From positions 116,544-180,543 of the forward strand of contig CAYQOM010000008.1 of NCBI GenBank assembly GCA_964419145.1: a stretch of DNA of 64,000 bases, written 5' to 3'. Shown here one piece after another: positions 55,352 through 64,000 of the stretch. Origin of the DNA: UBA2336 sp964419145 (GTDB taxonomy: Bacteria > Bacteroidota > Bacteroidia > Cytophagales > Cyclobacteriaceae). A program made the position numbers and the translations under genes. The stretch's first letter is position 1. Each line of letters starts with the position of its first letter. Below the pieces are notes generated by a model that was not told the origin of the DNA, ran no database searches, and saw nothing but the letters and a program-made list of their open reading frames with translations.

Positions 55352-55444
55352 ATTTTCTTTAAAGCAGGTGGCAAAAATAGGATAAGGTTTTTAACCCGCA
55401 AGGAAGTTTTTACTAACTGATTTTATGCACTTGCATTAGAATTT

Positions 55445-55466
55445 ATGTTAAGTTTAGCATTAACAT
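55445..55466. promoter_or_regulatory. Inverted repeat ATGTTAA-N8-TTAACAT upstream of the aquaporin gene
   Basis: Perfect 7-bp half-sites separated by 8 bases lie 21 bases before the start codon of the MIP-family gene. The symmetry and position fit an operator for a dimeric regulator. No regulator candidate is adjacent, and the AT-rich setting makes chance possible. Confidence 0.35.
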
Positions 55467-55486
55467 GACTTGAATTTCAATCGCTT

Positions 55487-56191
55487 ATGTCTCCTTACCT
55501 CGCAGAATTTTTAGGCACACTTACACTTATTTTATTGGGTGATGGGGTTGTGGCATCCGTAGTTTTAAAACGAACCAAATCCGAGAATGCCGGATGGTTA
55601 ACCATAGTAATCGCCTGGGGGCTTGCAGTTACCCTGGCCATTTATGCGGTGGGGCAGTTCAGCGGTGCGCACATCAATCCGGCTGTAACACTGGCCCTCG
55701 CATTTTCAGGAAGTTTTGAATGGGCCCAAGTGCCTGGATATGTGTTGGCACAAATGGCCGGTGCATTTACAGGAGCCATTTTAGTGTGGCTTCATTACCG
55801 CCCGCATTGGTCGGTAACAGATGATCCTGCTGCGAAACTTGGCGTGTTTTGCACCGGACCGGCCATACGATCACCGTTGAACAACCTGATCAGTGAAATT
55901 ATTGGAACAACCGTACTTATTTTAGGTTTGCTCACCATTGGTGCCAATAAATTTACCGAAGGTCTCAATCCGCTTGTGGTTGGTTTACTGATTGTTTCGA
56001 TTGGTCTTTCGTTAGGCGGCACTACCGGTTTCGCCATTAATCCCGCCCGCGACCTAGGTCCGCGATTAGCGCATTTTCTATTACCGATTCACGGCAAAGG
56101 TTCATCCGATTGGAGCTATGCGTGGATACCGGTGGTTGGGCCGATAATTGGAGGTCTGCTGGGTGCATGGATTTATCAACTCGTATTCTAA
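55487..56191 (+). CDS. glpF: MIP-family channel, aquaglyceroporin type
   Basis: 234 residues with six transmembrane helices and two half-helices carrying the NPA motifs: SGAHINPAVTLALA (near residue 65) and GFAINPARDLGPR (near 185). The Asp after the second NPAR and the FSGAHINPAVT context place it with glycerol facilitators rather than strict water channels. It passes glycerol and similar small neutral molecules through the inner membrane. No glycerol kinase gene is adjacent. The next gene starts 55 bases later on the same strand. Confidence 0.92.
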   Translation: MSPYLAEFLGTLTLILLGDGVVASVVLKRTKSENAGWLTIVIAWGLAVTLAIYAVGQFSGAHINPAVTLALAFSGSFEWAQVPGYVLAQMAGAFTGAILVWLHYRPHWSVTDDPAAKLGVFCTGPAIRSPLNNLISEIIGTTVLILGLLTIGANKFTEGLNPLVVGLLIVSIGLSLGGTTGFAINPARDLGPRLAHFLLPIHGKGSSDWSYAWIPVVGPIIGGLLGAWIYQLVF

Positions 56192-56246
56192 AAACCATCC
56201 GGCATCTTGCTTGTTCTAAATTATCGAACCATTAATCCTTGTATCA

Positions 56247-57326
56247 ATGCGCGTATTCAAATTGGCTTTCATTGGCCTGATTTTTCTATTTTCATCTTGT
56301 CTTCCTGGTCGATTTATCTGGTACAATTTTTCAGACATAACCGATCATAAAATATTTCCGTCACGTCCGCTTCCAAAATCCGAATCCCCGTTTCGTTTTG
56401 TTGATGCACAGCGTACAGATAAGATCGGGAACATCAACTTATTCAAAGTGGATAGTATGGTTCGTGCCAATAATTCGGTGGCTTTCTTGATTATCCGAAA
56501 CGATTCCATTTTATACGAGCAATACTATCAGAAGTACACCGATGAGTCAATCGTAGCTTCGTTTTCAGCGGCTAAGTCATACACATCTGCACTGGTCGGA
56601 GCAGCTATGGCAGATGGTTTTATCAAAGATGTTAATGAACCGATTACCAACTATATTCCTGAACTAAAGTCCAAAGCTGGATTTGACAAGATTACCATCG
56701 AACACCTGCTTCAAATGACCAGTGGCATTAAGGCAAACGAAAGTTATTACAATCCATTTGGTCAGGCTGCACGACTTTACTATGGTCGATCACTTAGGAA
56801 TTATATAAAAAAGCTTAAGGTGGAGTATGAACCAGGTACTCGCTTTGCGTACCGCAGCATTAACACCCAATTATTGGGGTTGATTGTTGAACGTGCAACA
56901 GGCAAAAGTATTACAGATTACCTGAATGAAAAGATTTGGAAACATCTGGGAACGGAGACAGACGCCAGTTGGAGTATCGATCGGAAGAATGATGGACTTG
57001 AAAAGACCTTTTGTTGTATCAATGCTACTGCACGTGATTTTGCCAAATTTGGCCGGTTGTATTTGAATGATGGTTCATGGAATGGTAAGCAACTTGTACC
57101 TGCCGATTGGGTAAAACAATCAACTACACCCACCGAAGAAAATAGTGGCTCCAAACGATATAAGTATCAATGGTGGATCACCAAAAACGGATATGAAGCA
57201 AACGGATTACACGGCCAGTTTATTTACGTTAGTCCGGTTAAAAACGTAATCATAGTTCGACTTGGAAAACGTGGAGAGAAGTTTCCATGGGAATCGCTGT
57301 TTGATCAGTTGGCCGAACGTTTGTAA
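56247..57326 (+). CDS. Beta-lactamase-fold serine hydrolase, lipoprotein (class C-like)
   Basis: 359 residues with a lipoprotein signal ending LFSSCLPG (Cys at residue 18). The catalytic SxxK is FSAAKSYTSALVG, the Tyr motif is FAYRSINTQLLGLIVERATG and the third motif is GLHGQF (HxG in place of KTG). These fit the AmpC/esterase EstB-type beta-lactamase superfamily (Pfam Beta-lactamase). Members act as esterases, peptidases or carboxypeptidases; a role in antibiotic resistance is not implied. It ends 6 bases from the convergent giant gene. Confidence 0.9.
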   Translation: MRVFKLAFIGLIFLFSSCLPGRFIWYNFSDITDHKIFPSRPLPKSESPFRFVDAQRTDKIGNINLFKVDSMVRANNSVAFLIIRNDSILYEQYYQKYTDESIVASFSAAKSYTSALVGAAMADGFIKDVNEPITNYIPELKSKAGFDKITIEHLLQMTSGIKANESYYNPFGQAARLYYGRSLRNYIKKLKVEYEPGTRFAYRSINTQLLGLIVERATGKSITDYLNEKIWKHLGTETDASWSIDRKNDGLEKTFCCINATARDFAKFGRLYLNDGSWNGKQLVPADWVKQSTTPTEENSGSKRYKYQWWITKNGYEANGLHGQFIYVSPVKNVIIVRLGKRGEKFPWESLFDQLAERL

Positions 57327-57332
57327 TTCTCG

Positions 57333-60300
57333 TTATCGTTTGAGTGAAATGTATCCCGTCATCCTTGGCCGGTTTGAGTTGAACTCCAATATGTAGAAGT
57401 AATTTCCACTCGGTAATTCTTTTCCATTATTGGTTTGACCGCGGAATGGGTTCGCAACGTTGTCATAATTTGTAGCTTCAAACACCAGGTCGCCCCACCG
57501 ATTGTAAATCTTCAACTTATTCTCGCGTGCATCGGCCAGTATGTCGATGTTTCTAATAATGAGGTAATCGTTCAGGTCATCGCCATTATCAGGTGATATG
57601 GCGTTGTAAACGATCAGCTCGTTGCAGAATTCTTCTGTTACGGTAAACCCGGCTGATGGTATGCTGGCACAATTGTTCGCATCAAGTACCTGCACCGTAT
57701 AGGTTCCCGCAGTTGTTACTTCAATTTGTTGTGTGGTTTCTCCGGTAGACCATAAGTACCCGCTAAACCCGGATGGTGCCTGTAGCACGGCAGGATTTGC
57801 CGCGGTTGGACAATTCACTTGGCCGGTTGCCACAATGGTGGGTTGAGCGGGTAGAGGTAAGATGATGGCCTGCACTTCAGCGCGTGTACTTTCATTACTG
57901 AACGAAGCTATGGAAACAAAATAACTGGTATTAGTGGTGAGTGCGGGAGTTATAAATGTAGCACTTGTTTCATTTGCGATAGGTGTACCCCCAACAGCGG
58001 TTGTATACCACCGATACGATTGTGCACCCACTGCGCCACTGGCGGTGAGCGTAACCGTTCCAGGACCACATTGGGTTCCATCCGTTACTATTGGGGCAAC
58101 CAGTGGTTCAATGAATACGGCAAAGATCACCTGATCGCTGGTAAGGTTTACGGTTAGCGGGTTGGTGAAGCCAGTTGCATCACCCTGCCAACTATCAAAT
58201 ACCCAACCCGTAGCTGGAATAGCTGTAACCGTTACGGTCTGAACGCCTTCATAGCGATTCAGATTTGGTGTTTTCTGGATAATACCTTGGCCGTTGGCTT
58301 CTACCAATAAATTGAAATAGGGGCCACCACACAGTTTGGTGCGTATGGAATTATCAGTTTCATCGTATTCAAGTGGATCGCTGTTTCGGATTTCTGCGTA
58401 GAGATCATAAGTTTTATTGATCACCAGCCATTCGGTTTGAACGGTTGTGGTTTCATTTCCATTCAAGGTGAAACTTTTGGTTTCAATTGGAATGGTATCC
58501 GATTCTGTGATGTAATAAAAATATACTTCAGCGGTGGCCTGAAGATCACCGGCATTATTCAGCATAGCAGTTATGGTTACGTTTTCGCCATCATCGGGGC
58601 AGGCAATATCAGCCTGCAGGTCAGTAAACAACAGGTTAGGCGCTTCGCCAACAACCAGCGCCCGTGTAGCCACATTGTTAAGTTTGTTTGTTTCGGTAAG
58701 TTCGTTATCCGGATCAAGAATGGCGCGGATAACCCGTATGCCTGCAGTAGGACTACTGTAGGGAGTCGGCACTTCAATGGTGCCGTCATCACCAGCTGGT
58801 ACGGAAGGAATGTCTACATCGGGACCGAGCGGAACATCATCAACCAATATCCGTGCTTTAAACGGACCGCTTGCGCCAATGCCAATGTTGTCGTACGACA
58901 GGAATAGCAGGATAGGCTCGCCCACATCCGGATTAATTTTACTGGGTGAAATATATTCTGAGAAAATTCGAACATCGGGAGCAGGAACGTTTACCGTAAT
59001 GTTACGCTTAAATTCATTGTTGTCTTCACGGCATTCGGTGTAGGCATTCAATTCATCTACCACAACTTTGAGTTCAAATGTTCCGGCTTGATCGAACAAG
59101 TGTGGGATGGATACAATATAGTTTCCGGCTGTCAAGCCGGGTTGAACTACAGGAATTGTTTCGGATGCAATCTTTACGTTGTCAAGGAAGAAGGATACTT
59201 CCACATCGGTAGCGGTGAATAATCCGTAGTTATAAATTGAAGCAGTAAGGTTCTGAACCGTGTTTACATAAAAGCTTCCCCACACACCACCAACCGGAGA
59301 AACTGTGAAGTCAACACATAGCGGCATTTGTGCAACATTATCTGCTTCACTGCTTTCTGTTATCGAATTATCTGAATCAACACGAACACGTACGGAGTGG
59401 TTTCCGTCAGTAGCCAGACTTGTGGTCAGGCTGGTATTTCGGGTTGTGCCTGATAAAATGGTTTCGTTTACATTTTGTGTTTCAATGCGCGGCACCCCGG
59501 CTTCTGTTACCATCAATTCAATATTGAATGGAGCTGCAACAGCAGTTTGTCCGTTGCTGCGATAGACTATGTTGATATCGAAGTTTGTGCCGGGTGCAGG
59601 TAAAGGTGGTGTGACGGTGATGTCATAGTTACTGATATTCAGGTTTGGGAATTGGGGCGGAGGAGGAATATGCCTGATGATCTTCGAAAATTCGTTGTTT
59701 GTTTCGCGGTACTCATCCACAACACCTGATCCGATAGGTTCATCCACACGGATGGTCAGCACTTTATCGTTGATGTCGGCAAAATTATGAGTTACTGAAA
59801 ATGTATCTCCTTCGCAATTATTCAACAAGGCTATGGGCTGGGTATGGATCAGCACACCATCGATATATACATTAACATCAAAAGGATTAGTTGCCGGTAC
59901 GCCACCAATGTTATCCACACGAACTGAGAAGGTGAACGGATTAAGCATGTTCACATTGCCCGGTATTACACCATTGGTTGTGTTAAGAGGTGTAAGGTCA
60001 GGCTTGTCTGGCAACACCGTTAAGTACGCGGCTGACTGGTTGTTGCTTTCCGATCTTTCTGCCACCTGATTGTTCACATCGGCATGGCTGATGAACTGAC
60101 AGTTATTCCGGTTGAAGCAATCTCCGATTACGCTGGTGGTTGTGGTGAACGTAAACACACGGGATTCACCGGGTGCCAATGAAGTAATTATTTCCTCGCC
60201 CAACACCACATCGCAGTTGAAATACCGGAACAGGAAATTGGTGGCTGTTGCATTGCCTGTGTTTTGAACAATTGTGGTTCCAGAAACGCTTTCGCCAGGG

Positions 60301-63300
60301 AATATGGTGGTTGTGTTGAGTGAAATAATGGTAGACAAATCAGGCTGTGGTGGAGCGGGTAAAACCGTAATCGTGATTGGACCTTGATATCCGGTTAGCG
60401 TATAATCCGTTACCTCAATGTTTAACGCGTATGTGCCCGGTGTTAGAGGTGCGGTTACACCAAGTGAATAGGATCCATCCGGCAGGGTTGTGGTTTGTGC
60501 TGCACTTCCACCCGTAATACGGGCAATTACTGTTGCACCGGCTACATCGGGATTTACCCCGGCATCAATACCAAAATATTGGGCCACACCGGTAATGGTT
60601 ATGCCTTGTCCGGGGAATAAGGATAATGGACCTGCTGTTGCATCCGGTTCAATGCCCCCGGGCAGTTGATAATCGCCTGTGAGAATCGGACGTATCGCAA
60701 AATTATTCAACTCATTATCTTCATCCAACACATTGGTCTCATCAATAACCACCTTTACCGGGTAAAATCCCGCGGCAGCAAATACCTGATCCCACTGTAA
60801 GGTAACAGAGGTTTGTGGATTGAGTTGTGTGATGGTTTGCGTAAATACCTGAACCTCTTCAATGTAAGCAGATACCACAAAGTTCTCAGCCAGGTAGTCG
60901 GATGTGTTACGCACGCGTGCATAGATCTTTATCGATTCATTAATAGCCGGATTGGCTTTGCTGAATGAAATGTCGTTGGCGTAAATGCCTATGTCGAGTA
61001 AATCGTTTGAGACCAGTGGACGTGAAGTGAAAGGTGTTTGTGCTGTGCATCCATCTGCACTTTGAGCAACTATGCGCGATCGCCAGGAAATCAAATCGGA
61101 TAAATTCGTAATGGTAACCCGATACTCTTTTCCGTCTGTTGCATCCGTGTCTGCTGGATCAAGTTCAGCCATTACCCGAATGATATCCAGCGGGTCAGTG
61201 GGCAAACCATTTCCGTTGGCATCCAGTTCAACACGTGGGTAACCGGATGCCGGTAAATTTCCACCGGCATCGGTATATATCATTCTGAAATCAAACGGTG
61301 TGTCGCTAGCACCCTGAAGGGGTGAAACGTATGATGTTGTGTACCCGGTATCATTGGTAAAGCTGATTGCTGGAATTTCTCTAACTGTTACGGTTACCTC
61401 CCTCGTTTCCTGGCAGCCATTTGCATTTGTAATCAATACGGTATAGGTGGTTGTAGCATTTGGTGTAACGTCAATACTTGCTGTAGTTGCTCCGGTACTC
61501 CATTGATAGCTTGTGCCTCCAGTTGCGGTTAACGTTGTGGTTTCGGTTCTGCAAATGGTCAGATCATTCGAAACGGTGGTTACCAGATCGGGGAAATGTG
61601 TGAAGCTTAAGGTGATTTCATCATTTGCCGTGTTTTGATCGCCAGTCAGAATAAGGAAGGCTCGTATATCGTACGCTTGCTTGGCAGAAAGATTTATTTT
61701 TTGCGTGAACGTAAATTCAAATTTTCCGCCCGGTGGTATTGTGACCGCGCCCGGCACACTTTCAATAACCGGAGCTGCTGGCAAGAGTTCATATCCTACC
61801 TGGAATCCGGAGATGGCAGCTGAACCGAGGTTGGTAACTTCAATGCGAACATCTTCGGTATTCGTTAAGGCGCAAGATGATGCAGGTGTAATGATGCGAC
61901 TAACGGATCCATCGGTTGTAAAGGCTGCCGTAAATTGCGAAGCACCAATGCTGACCGGTAACGTTCGTGTTACACCATTTATGTCGGTAGGTACAATTGA
62001 AGTAAGATCTAATCCTGCACCGGCAAGGGAAGAAGCAAGCGCATCCAGATCGCTTTCTGATTGATATTGCGGGTCAACAGAAAGTGAGTTTACATCTTGT
62101 CCGCTAAGCGATTGCCAGTTGGTAAGATTCGTGGCATTGGTGCTACTCCATATTCCTAAAACTGAACCTGTGGTGAAGTAGTTGTTAAAATCAATTTGCC
62201 CAATAGCGGCAGGGCTGTTAATGTTCAACGCAGCCCCACCCGCAGCTTTAATAATGTTATTTACGATGTTGATATTTTCTCCGGATGATGAGGTGTAATA
62301 AAACGCAGTTCCCGGTCCCGTGGCATTAATGTTATTGTGGTAGATGTTTACATTCCGGATGTAGTTTGCGCTGACGGTTTGGTAAGATGCTGCATTATTC
62401 GTTTGAAAGAAATTATTGGCTACCAGTGCCGGACTTCCCGCAGATGCCAATGCAGAACTCAGGTAAATAGCGCTACCATTGCCTCCGGTTACCCGGTTAG
62501 CGGTGATTTGAAATGCGCCATCAACGGTATTGATGTTTAGGCCCCTGAAATTAATTGCCGATGGATTATTCATGATCTGGTTCTGATGAAGAATAAAACC
62601 AGACTGATTAGTTAATTCAATCGCATGATAATAGGCCTTGTCTATGACGTTACCCTCAATACGCGTTCCGTTGGCTTTTGTCGAAGGACCATTAAAGTAA
62701 ATTCCATAAGATCCATTGCGCAAAGTATTATTCACGATGTGTACGTCCTGCGCTTGAACCGGATTTAAATAGATACCTGTAAAAGTTGGATTAGCTGCTG
62801 TTGTAACAATGCTCTCAATTGTATTTCCTTCAAAACGAATGTCAAGGGCTCGATTGATAACTTCAATTGCTCTTCCATATATAGCACCATCAGCTTTGAT
62901 CGCCAGGTTTTTGAAACGATGATGATCGGCATTGCTTAATCGAATGGTGAAGTTTGAACTGCTTGTGTTCGAAGAAAAGCGGAGTCTGGCATCATCAGGT
63001 TGTCCACTCGCTGATTCGAATGTGACTGTATTTGTAGATGATGAGCCCGAGACAGACAGGAACACCAGTTGTTCGTTGAACTCACCCGTAACTTTAAAAA
63101 CAACAGGAGCACTGATTCCAAAATTTTTGAGTGCGTCCAGCGCAGCAGCAAACGTAGCGAAGTTGGTTGACCCACTGCCCGAAGCATTGATGGTATACTC
63201 ACCGCTAAGCGGTGTTCCGGACGAGCCAAATTGATTAGCCCCGATACTCGGAGTTGATGGACGTGCAATACCGTCTATATCATCGGGCACTTCGGTATTT

Positions 63301-64000
63301 ACATTTTTTCCTGCTGCTGCAAGCGCTGCGACTGCTGTGTAAAGCTGTGTATTCGATTGATATTGCGGATCAATGGATAGTCCGTTTGCTTCAAAACCTG
63401 TGGCGGTCTGCCAGTCGGAAAATGCACCGTAGCTGGTTGAAACATCCCGCCCGATGAACGACCCGAATGTAAACAGGTTGTTGTAGTTGCTTTCTAAGAT
63501 GGAGTTTACGACAGAAGAAGTTTGCAACTCGACAGCAAAGCCCGTATTGGCTTTGAAGATATTATTGACGATGCGGTTGCCGGTTGACTGGTAGCGGTTG
63601 AAGTGGAACGACTCTCCGCTGGAGGTGTTGTTTACACTGTTGTGATAGATGTTGGTGTGGTTTAATCCGTACAGGATGTAGAACGTAGCGTAGTTGGAGT
63701 TGGAGTGGAAGAAGTTGTTGGCGACAATGGAAGGCTGCGCTTCCAGTCCGGAGCAGTAGCTCAGCCGCAGGGCATGGCCTACAGACCCGGTGATGCGGTT
63801 GCGCAGCATCTCCAGGTATCCGGTAGTATTTTGAATGCCTGCTCCGTAGTAATCACTCCAGGCAGAAGTGTTGGAGATGGTATTGTCGTTGAAGACGATG
63901 TCCTGCATGTATTCAAAGAACACCGGTCGTGCATACACATTGGTAATGGTGTTGCCGGTGAACACCGTTCCCGGTGAACGGCTGCTGTTGTTCCCGATAT
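57333..64000 (-). CDS. Giant secreted beta-helix/CARDB protein with gliding-motility-type (T9SS type B) C-terminus, 5'-truncated
   Basis: At least 2,220 residues; the frame is open past the right edge, so the start is missing. Order from the N-terminus: two right-handed beta-helix modules, each closing with a linker of the form SVDPQYQS (or SIDPQYQS) and SIGANQF/SIGASQF; a Trp-rich Ig-like segment with PNATTTYTVLITNANGCQE; seven or so CARDB repeats with the hallmark N(E/N)F (for example DEDNELNNF, YRETNNEFSK, ESNNQSA); an InlB-B-repeat-like domain; two more Ig-like domains; and a CHU_C gliding-motility-associated C-terminus (ISPDNGDDLNDYLIIRNI, LKIYNRWGDLVFEA). Likely a T9SS-exported adhesin or surface polymer binder. 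Confidence 0.9.
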   Translation of the reverse strand, partial: IGNNSSRSPGTVFTGNTITNVYARPVFFEYMQDIVFNDNTISNTSAWSDYYGAGIQNTTGYLEMLRNRITGSVGHALRLSYCSGLEAQPSIVANNFFHSNSNYATFYILYGLNHTNIYHNSVNNTSSGESFHFNRYQSTGNRIVNNIFKANTGFAVELQTSSVVNSILESNYNNLFTFGSFIGRDVSTSYGAFSDWQTATGFEANGLSIDPQYQSNTQLYTAVAALAAAGKNVNTEVPDDIDGIARPSTPSIGANQFGSSGTPLSGEYTINASGSGSTNFATFAAALDALKNFGISAPVVFKVTGEFNEQLVFLSVSGSSSTNTVTFESASGQPDDARLRFSSNTSSSNFTIRLSNADHHRFKNLAIKADGAIYGRAIEVINRALDIRFEGNTIESIVTTAANPTFTGIYLNPVQAQDVHIVNNTLRNGSYGIYFNGPSTKANGTRIEGNVIDKAYYHAIELTNQSGFILHQNQIMNNPSAINFRGLNINTVDGAFQITANRVTGGNGSAIYLSSALASAGSPALVANNFFQTNNAASYQTVSANYIRNVNIYHNNINATGPGTAFYYTSSSGENINIVNNIIKAAGGAALNINSPAAIGQIDFNNYFTTGSVLGIWSSTNATNLTNWQSLSGQDVNSLSVDPQYQSESDLDALASSLAGAGLDLTSIVPTDINGVTRTLPVSIGASQFTAAFTTDGSVSRIITPASSCALTNTEDVRIEVTNLGSAAISGFQVGYELLPAAPVIESVPGAVTIPPGGKFEFTFTQKINLSAKQAYDIRAFLILTGDQNTANDEITLSFTHFPDLVTTVSNDLTICRTETTTLTATGGTSYQWSTGATTASIDVTPNATTTYTVLITNANGCQETREVTVTVREIPAISFTNDTGYTTSYVSPLQGASDTPFDFRMIYTDAGGNLPASGYPRVELDANGNGLPTDPLDIIRVMAELDPADTDATDGKEYRVTITNLSDLISWRSRIVAQSADGCTAQTPFTSRPLVSNDLLDIGIYANDISFSKANPAINESIKIYARVRNTSDYLAENFVVSAYIEEVQVFTQTITQLNPQTSVTLQWDQVFAAAGFYPVKVVIDETNVLDEDNELNNFAIRPILTGDYQLPGGIEPDATAGPLSLFPGQGITITGVAQYFGIDAGVNPDVAGATVIARITGGSAAQTTTLPDGSYSLGVTAPLTPGTYALNIEVTDYTLTGYQGPITITVLPAPPQPDLSTIISLNTTTIFPGESVSGTTIVQNTGNATATNFLFRYFNCDVVLGEEIITSLAPGESRVFTFTTTTSVIGDCFNRNNCQFISHADVNNQVAERSESNNQSAAYLTVLPDKPDLTPLNTTNGVIPGNVNMLNPFTFSVRVDNIGGVPATNPFDVNVYIDGVLIHTQPIALLNNCEGDTFSVTHNFADINDKVLTIRVDEPIGSGVVDEYRETNNEFSKIIRHIPPPPQFPNLNISNYDITVTPPLPAPGTNFDINIVYRSNGQTAVAAPFNIELMVTEAGVPRIETQNVNETILSGTTRNTSLTTSLATDGNHSVRVRVDSDNSITESSEADNVAQMPLCVDFTVSPVGGVWGSFYVNTVQNLTASIYNYGLFTATDVEVSFFLDNVKIASETIPVVQPGLTAGNYIVSIPHLFDQAGTFELKVVVDELNAYTECREDNNEFKRNITVNVPAPDVRIFSEYISPSKINPDVGEPILLFLSYDNIGIGASGPFKARILVDDVPLGPDVDIPSVPAGDDGTIEVPTPYSSPTAGIRVIRAILDPDNELTETNKLNNVATRALVVGEAPNLLFTDLQADIACPDDGENVTITAMLNNAGDLQATAEVYFYYITESDTIPIETKSFTLNGNETTTVQTEWLVINKTYDLYAEIRNSDPLEYDETDNSIRTKLCGGPYFNLLVEANGQGIIQKTPNLNRYEGVQTVTVTAIPATGWVFDSWQGDATGFTNPLTVNLTSDQVIFAVFIEPLVAPIVTDGTQCGPGTVTLTASGAVGAQSYRWYTTAVGGTPIANETSATFITPALTTNTSYFVSIASFSNESTRAEVQAIILPLPAQPTIVATGQVNCPTAANPAVLQAPSGFSGYLWSTGETTQQIEVTTAGTYTVQVLDANNCASIPSAGFTVTEEFCNELIVYNAISPDNGDDLNDYLIIRNIDILADARENKLKIYNRWGDLVFEATNYDNVANPFRGQTNNGKELPSGNYFYILEFNSNRPRMTGYISLKR

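Noticed and set aside
56247..57326. Antibiotic resistance beta-lactamase
   Set aside because: The fold and SxxK motif are present, but the KTG motif is HxG and the context gives no link to resistance; esterase or peptidase activity is as likely.
57933..62540. Numerous + strand frames of 60-150 codons within the giant protein gene
   Set aside because: All are antisense to a continuous minus-strand frame with clear CARDB and sorting domains.

Overview
The window is a gene-dense chromosomal segment from a Bacteroidota bacterium, most likely of the order Cytophagales. The evidence is two type IX secretion (T9SS) style C-terminal sorting domains, a SusA-type amylase, Reg_prop/Y_Y_Y regulators, Bacteroidota-type metal-ABC permease-DtxR fusions, weak Shine-Dalgarno sequences and short dispersed palindromic repeats between genes. 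No rRNA, tRNA, CRISPR array, transposase or phage gene was recognised. A run of ten Ns at 53122-53131 marks a scaffold gap. The first and last genes run off the ends. No gene-free stretch exceeds 300 bases.

Layout. 1-10.6 kb: 3' part of a metzincin-like protease, helicase hrpB, a GH13 amylase, a SPOR/OmpA protein, a YpfJ-type zinc peptidase, a DUF3179 membrane protein and two tiny AT-rich genes, then tRNA-modification GTPase mnmE. 12.1-32.6 kb: a long beta-1,3-glucan (laminarin-type) utilisation locus on the minus strand. It holds three GH17 domains (one fused to an MFS/GPH sugar transporter), a GH3, a very large cytosolic protein that is probably a beta-1,3-glucan phosphorylase, a GH16 laminarinase, two glycan-binding surface lipoproteins and a GH-A enzyme fused to an outer-membrane-barrel-like domain. 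A divergently transcribed membrane-spanning regulator faces it. No SusC/SusD pair is present.

32.7-37.7 kb: a metal (Mn/Zn/Fe) ABC import operon headed by a DtxR/MntR regulator with a clear palindromic operator. One permease carries its own DtxR-like domain, and a four-helix-bundle (23S-IVS type) gene cassette bounded by 15-bp inverted repeats is inserted exactly between the two permease genes. 37.7-45.4 kb: housekeeping and small genes (glycosyltransferase, dapD, DUF3108, DUF4174, mscL, hbd, an ArsC-like protein without its catalytic cysteine, a lipoprotein and a sterol-desaturase-family hydroxylase). 45.6-50.5 kb: parE-parC. 50.6-64 kb: a T9SS-secreted TIGR03803 repeat protein, tex (broken by the gap), an aquaglyceroporin, a beta-lactamase-fold hydrolase and a giant (>2,200 residue) secreted beta-helix/CARDB protein with a gliding-motility-type C-terminal domain.

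Proposed logic of the glucan locus: surface GH16, the barrel-fused GH and binding lipoproteins cut and hold glucan; a lipoprotein GH17 trims it in the envelope; the GPH transporter brings oligosaccharides across the inner membrane; and its fused GH17 domain, the free GH17, GH3 and the phosphorylase finish breakdown in the cytoplasm. Several intergenic repeats sit on or directly against stop codons of neighbouring genes, a pattern worth testing genome-wide.
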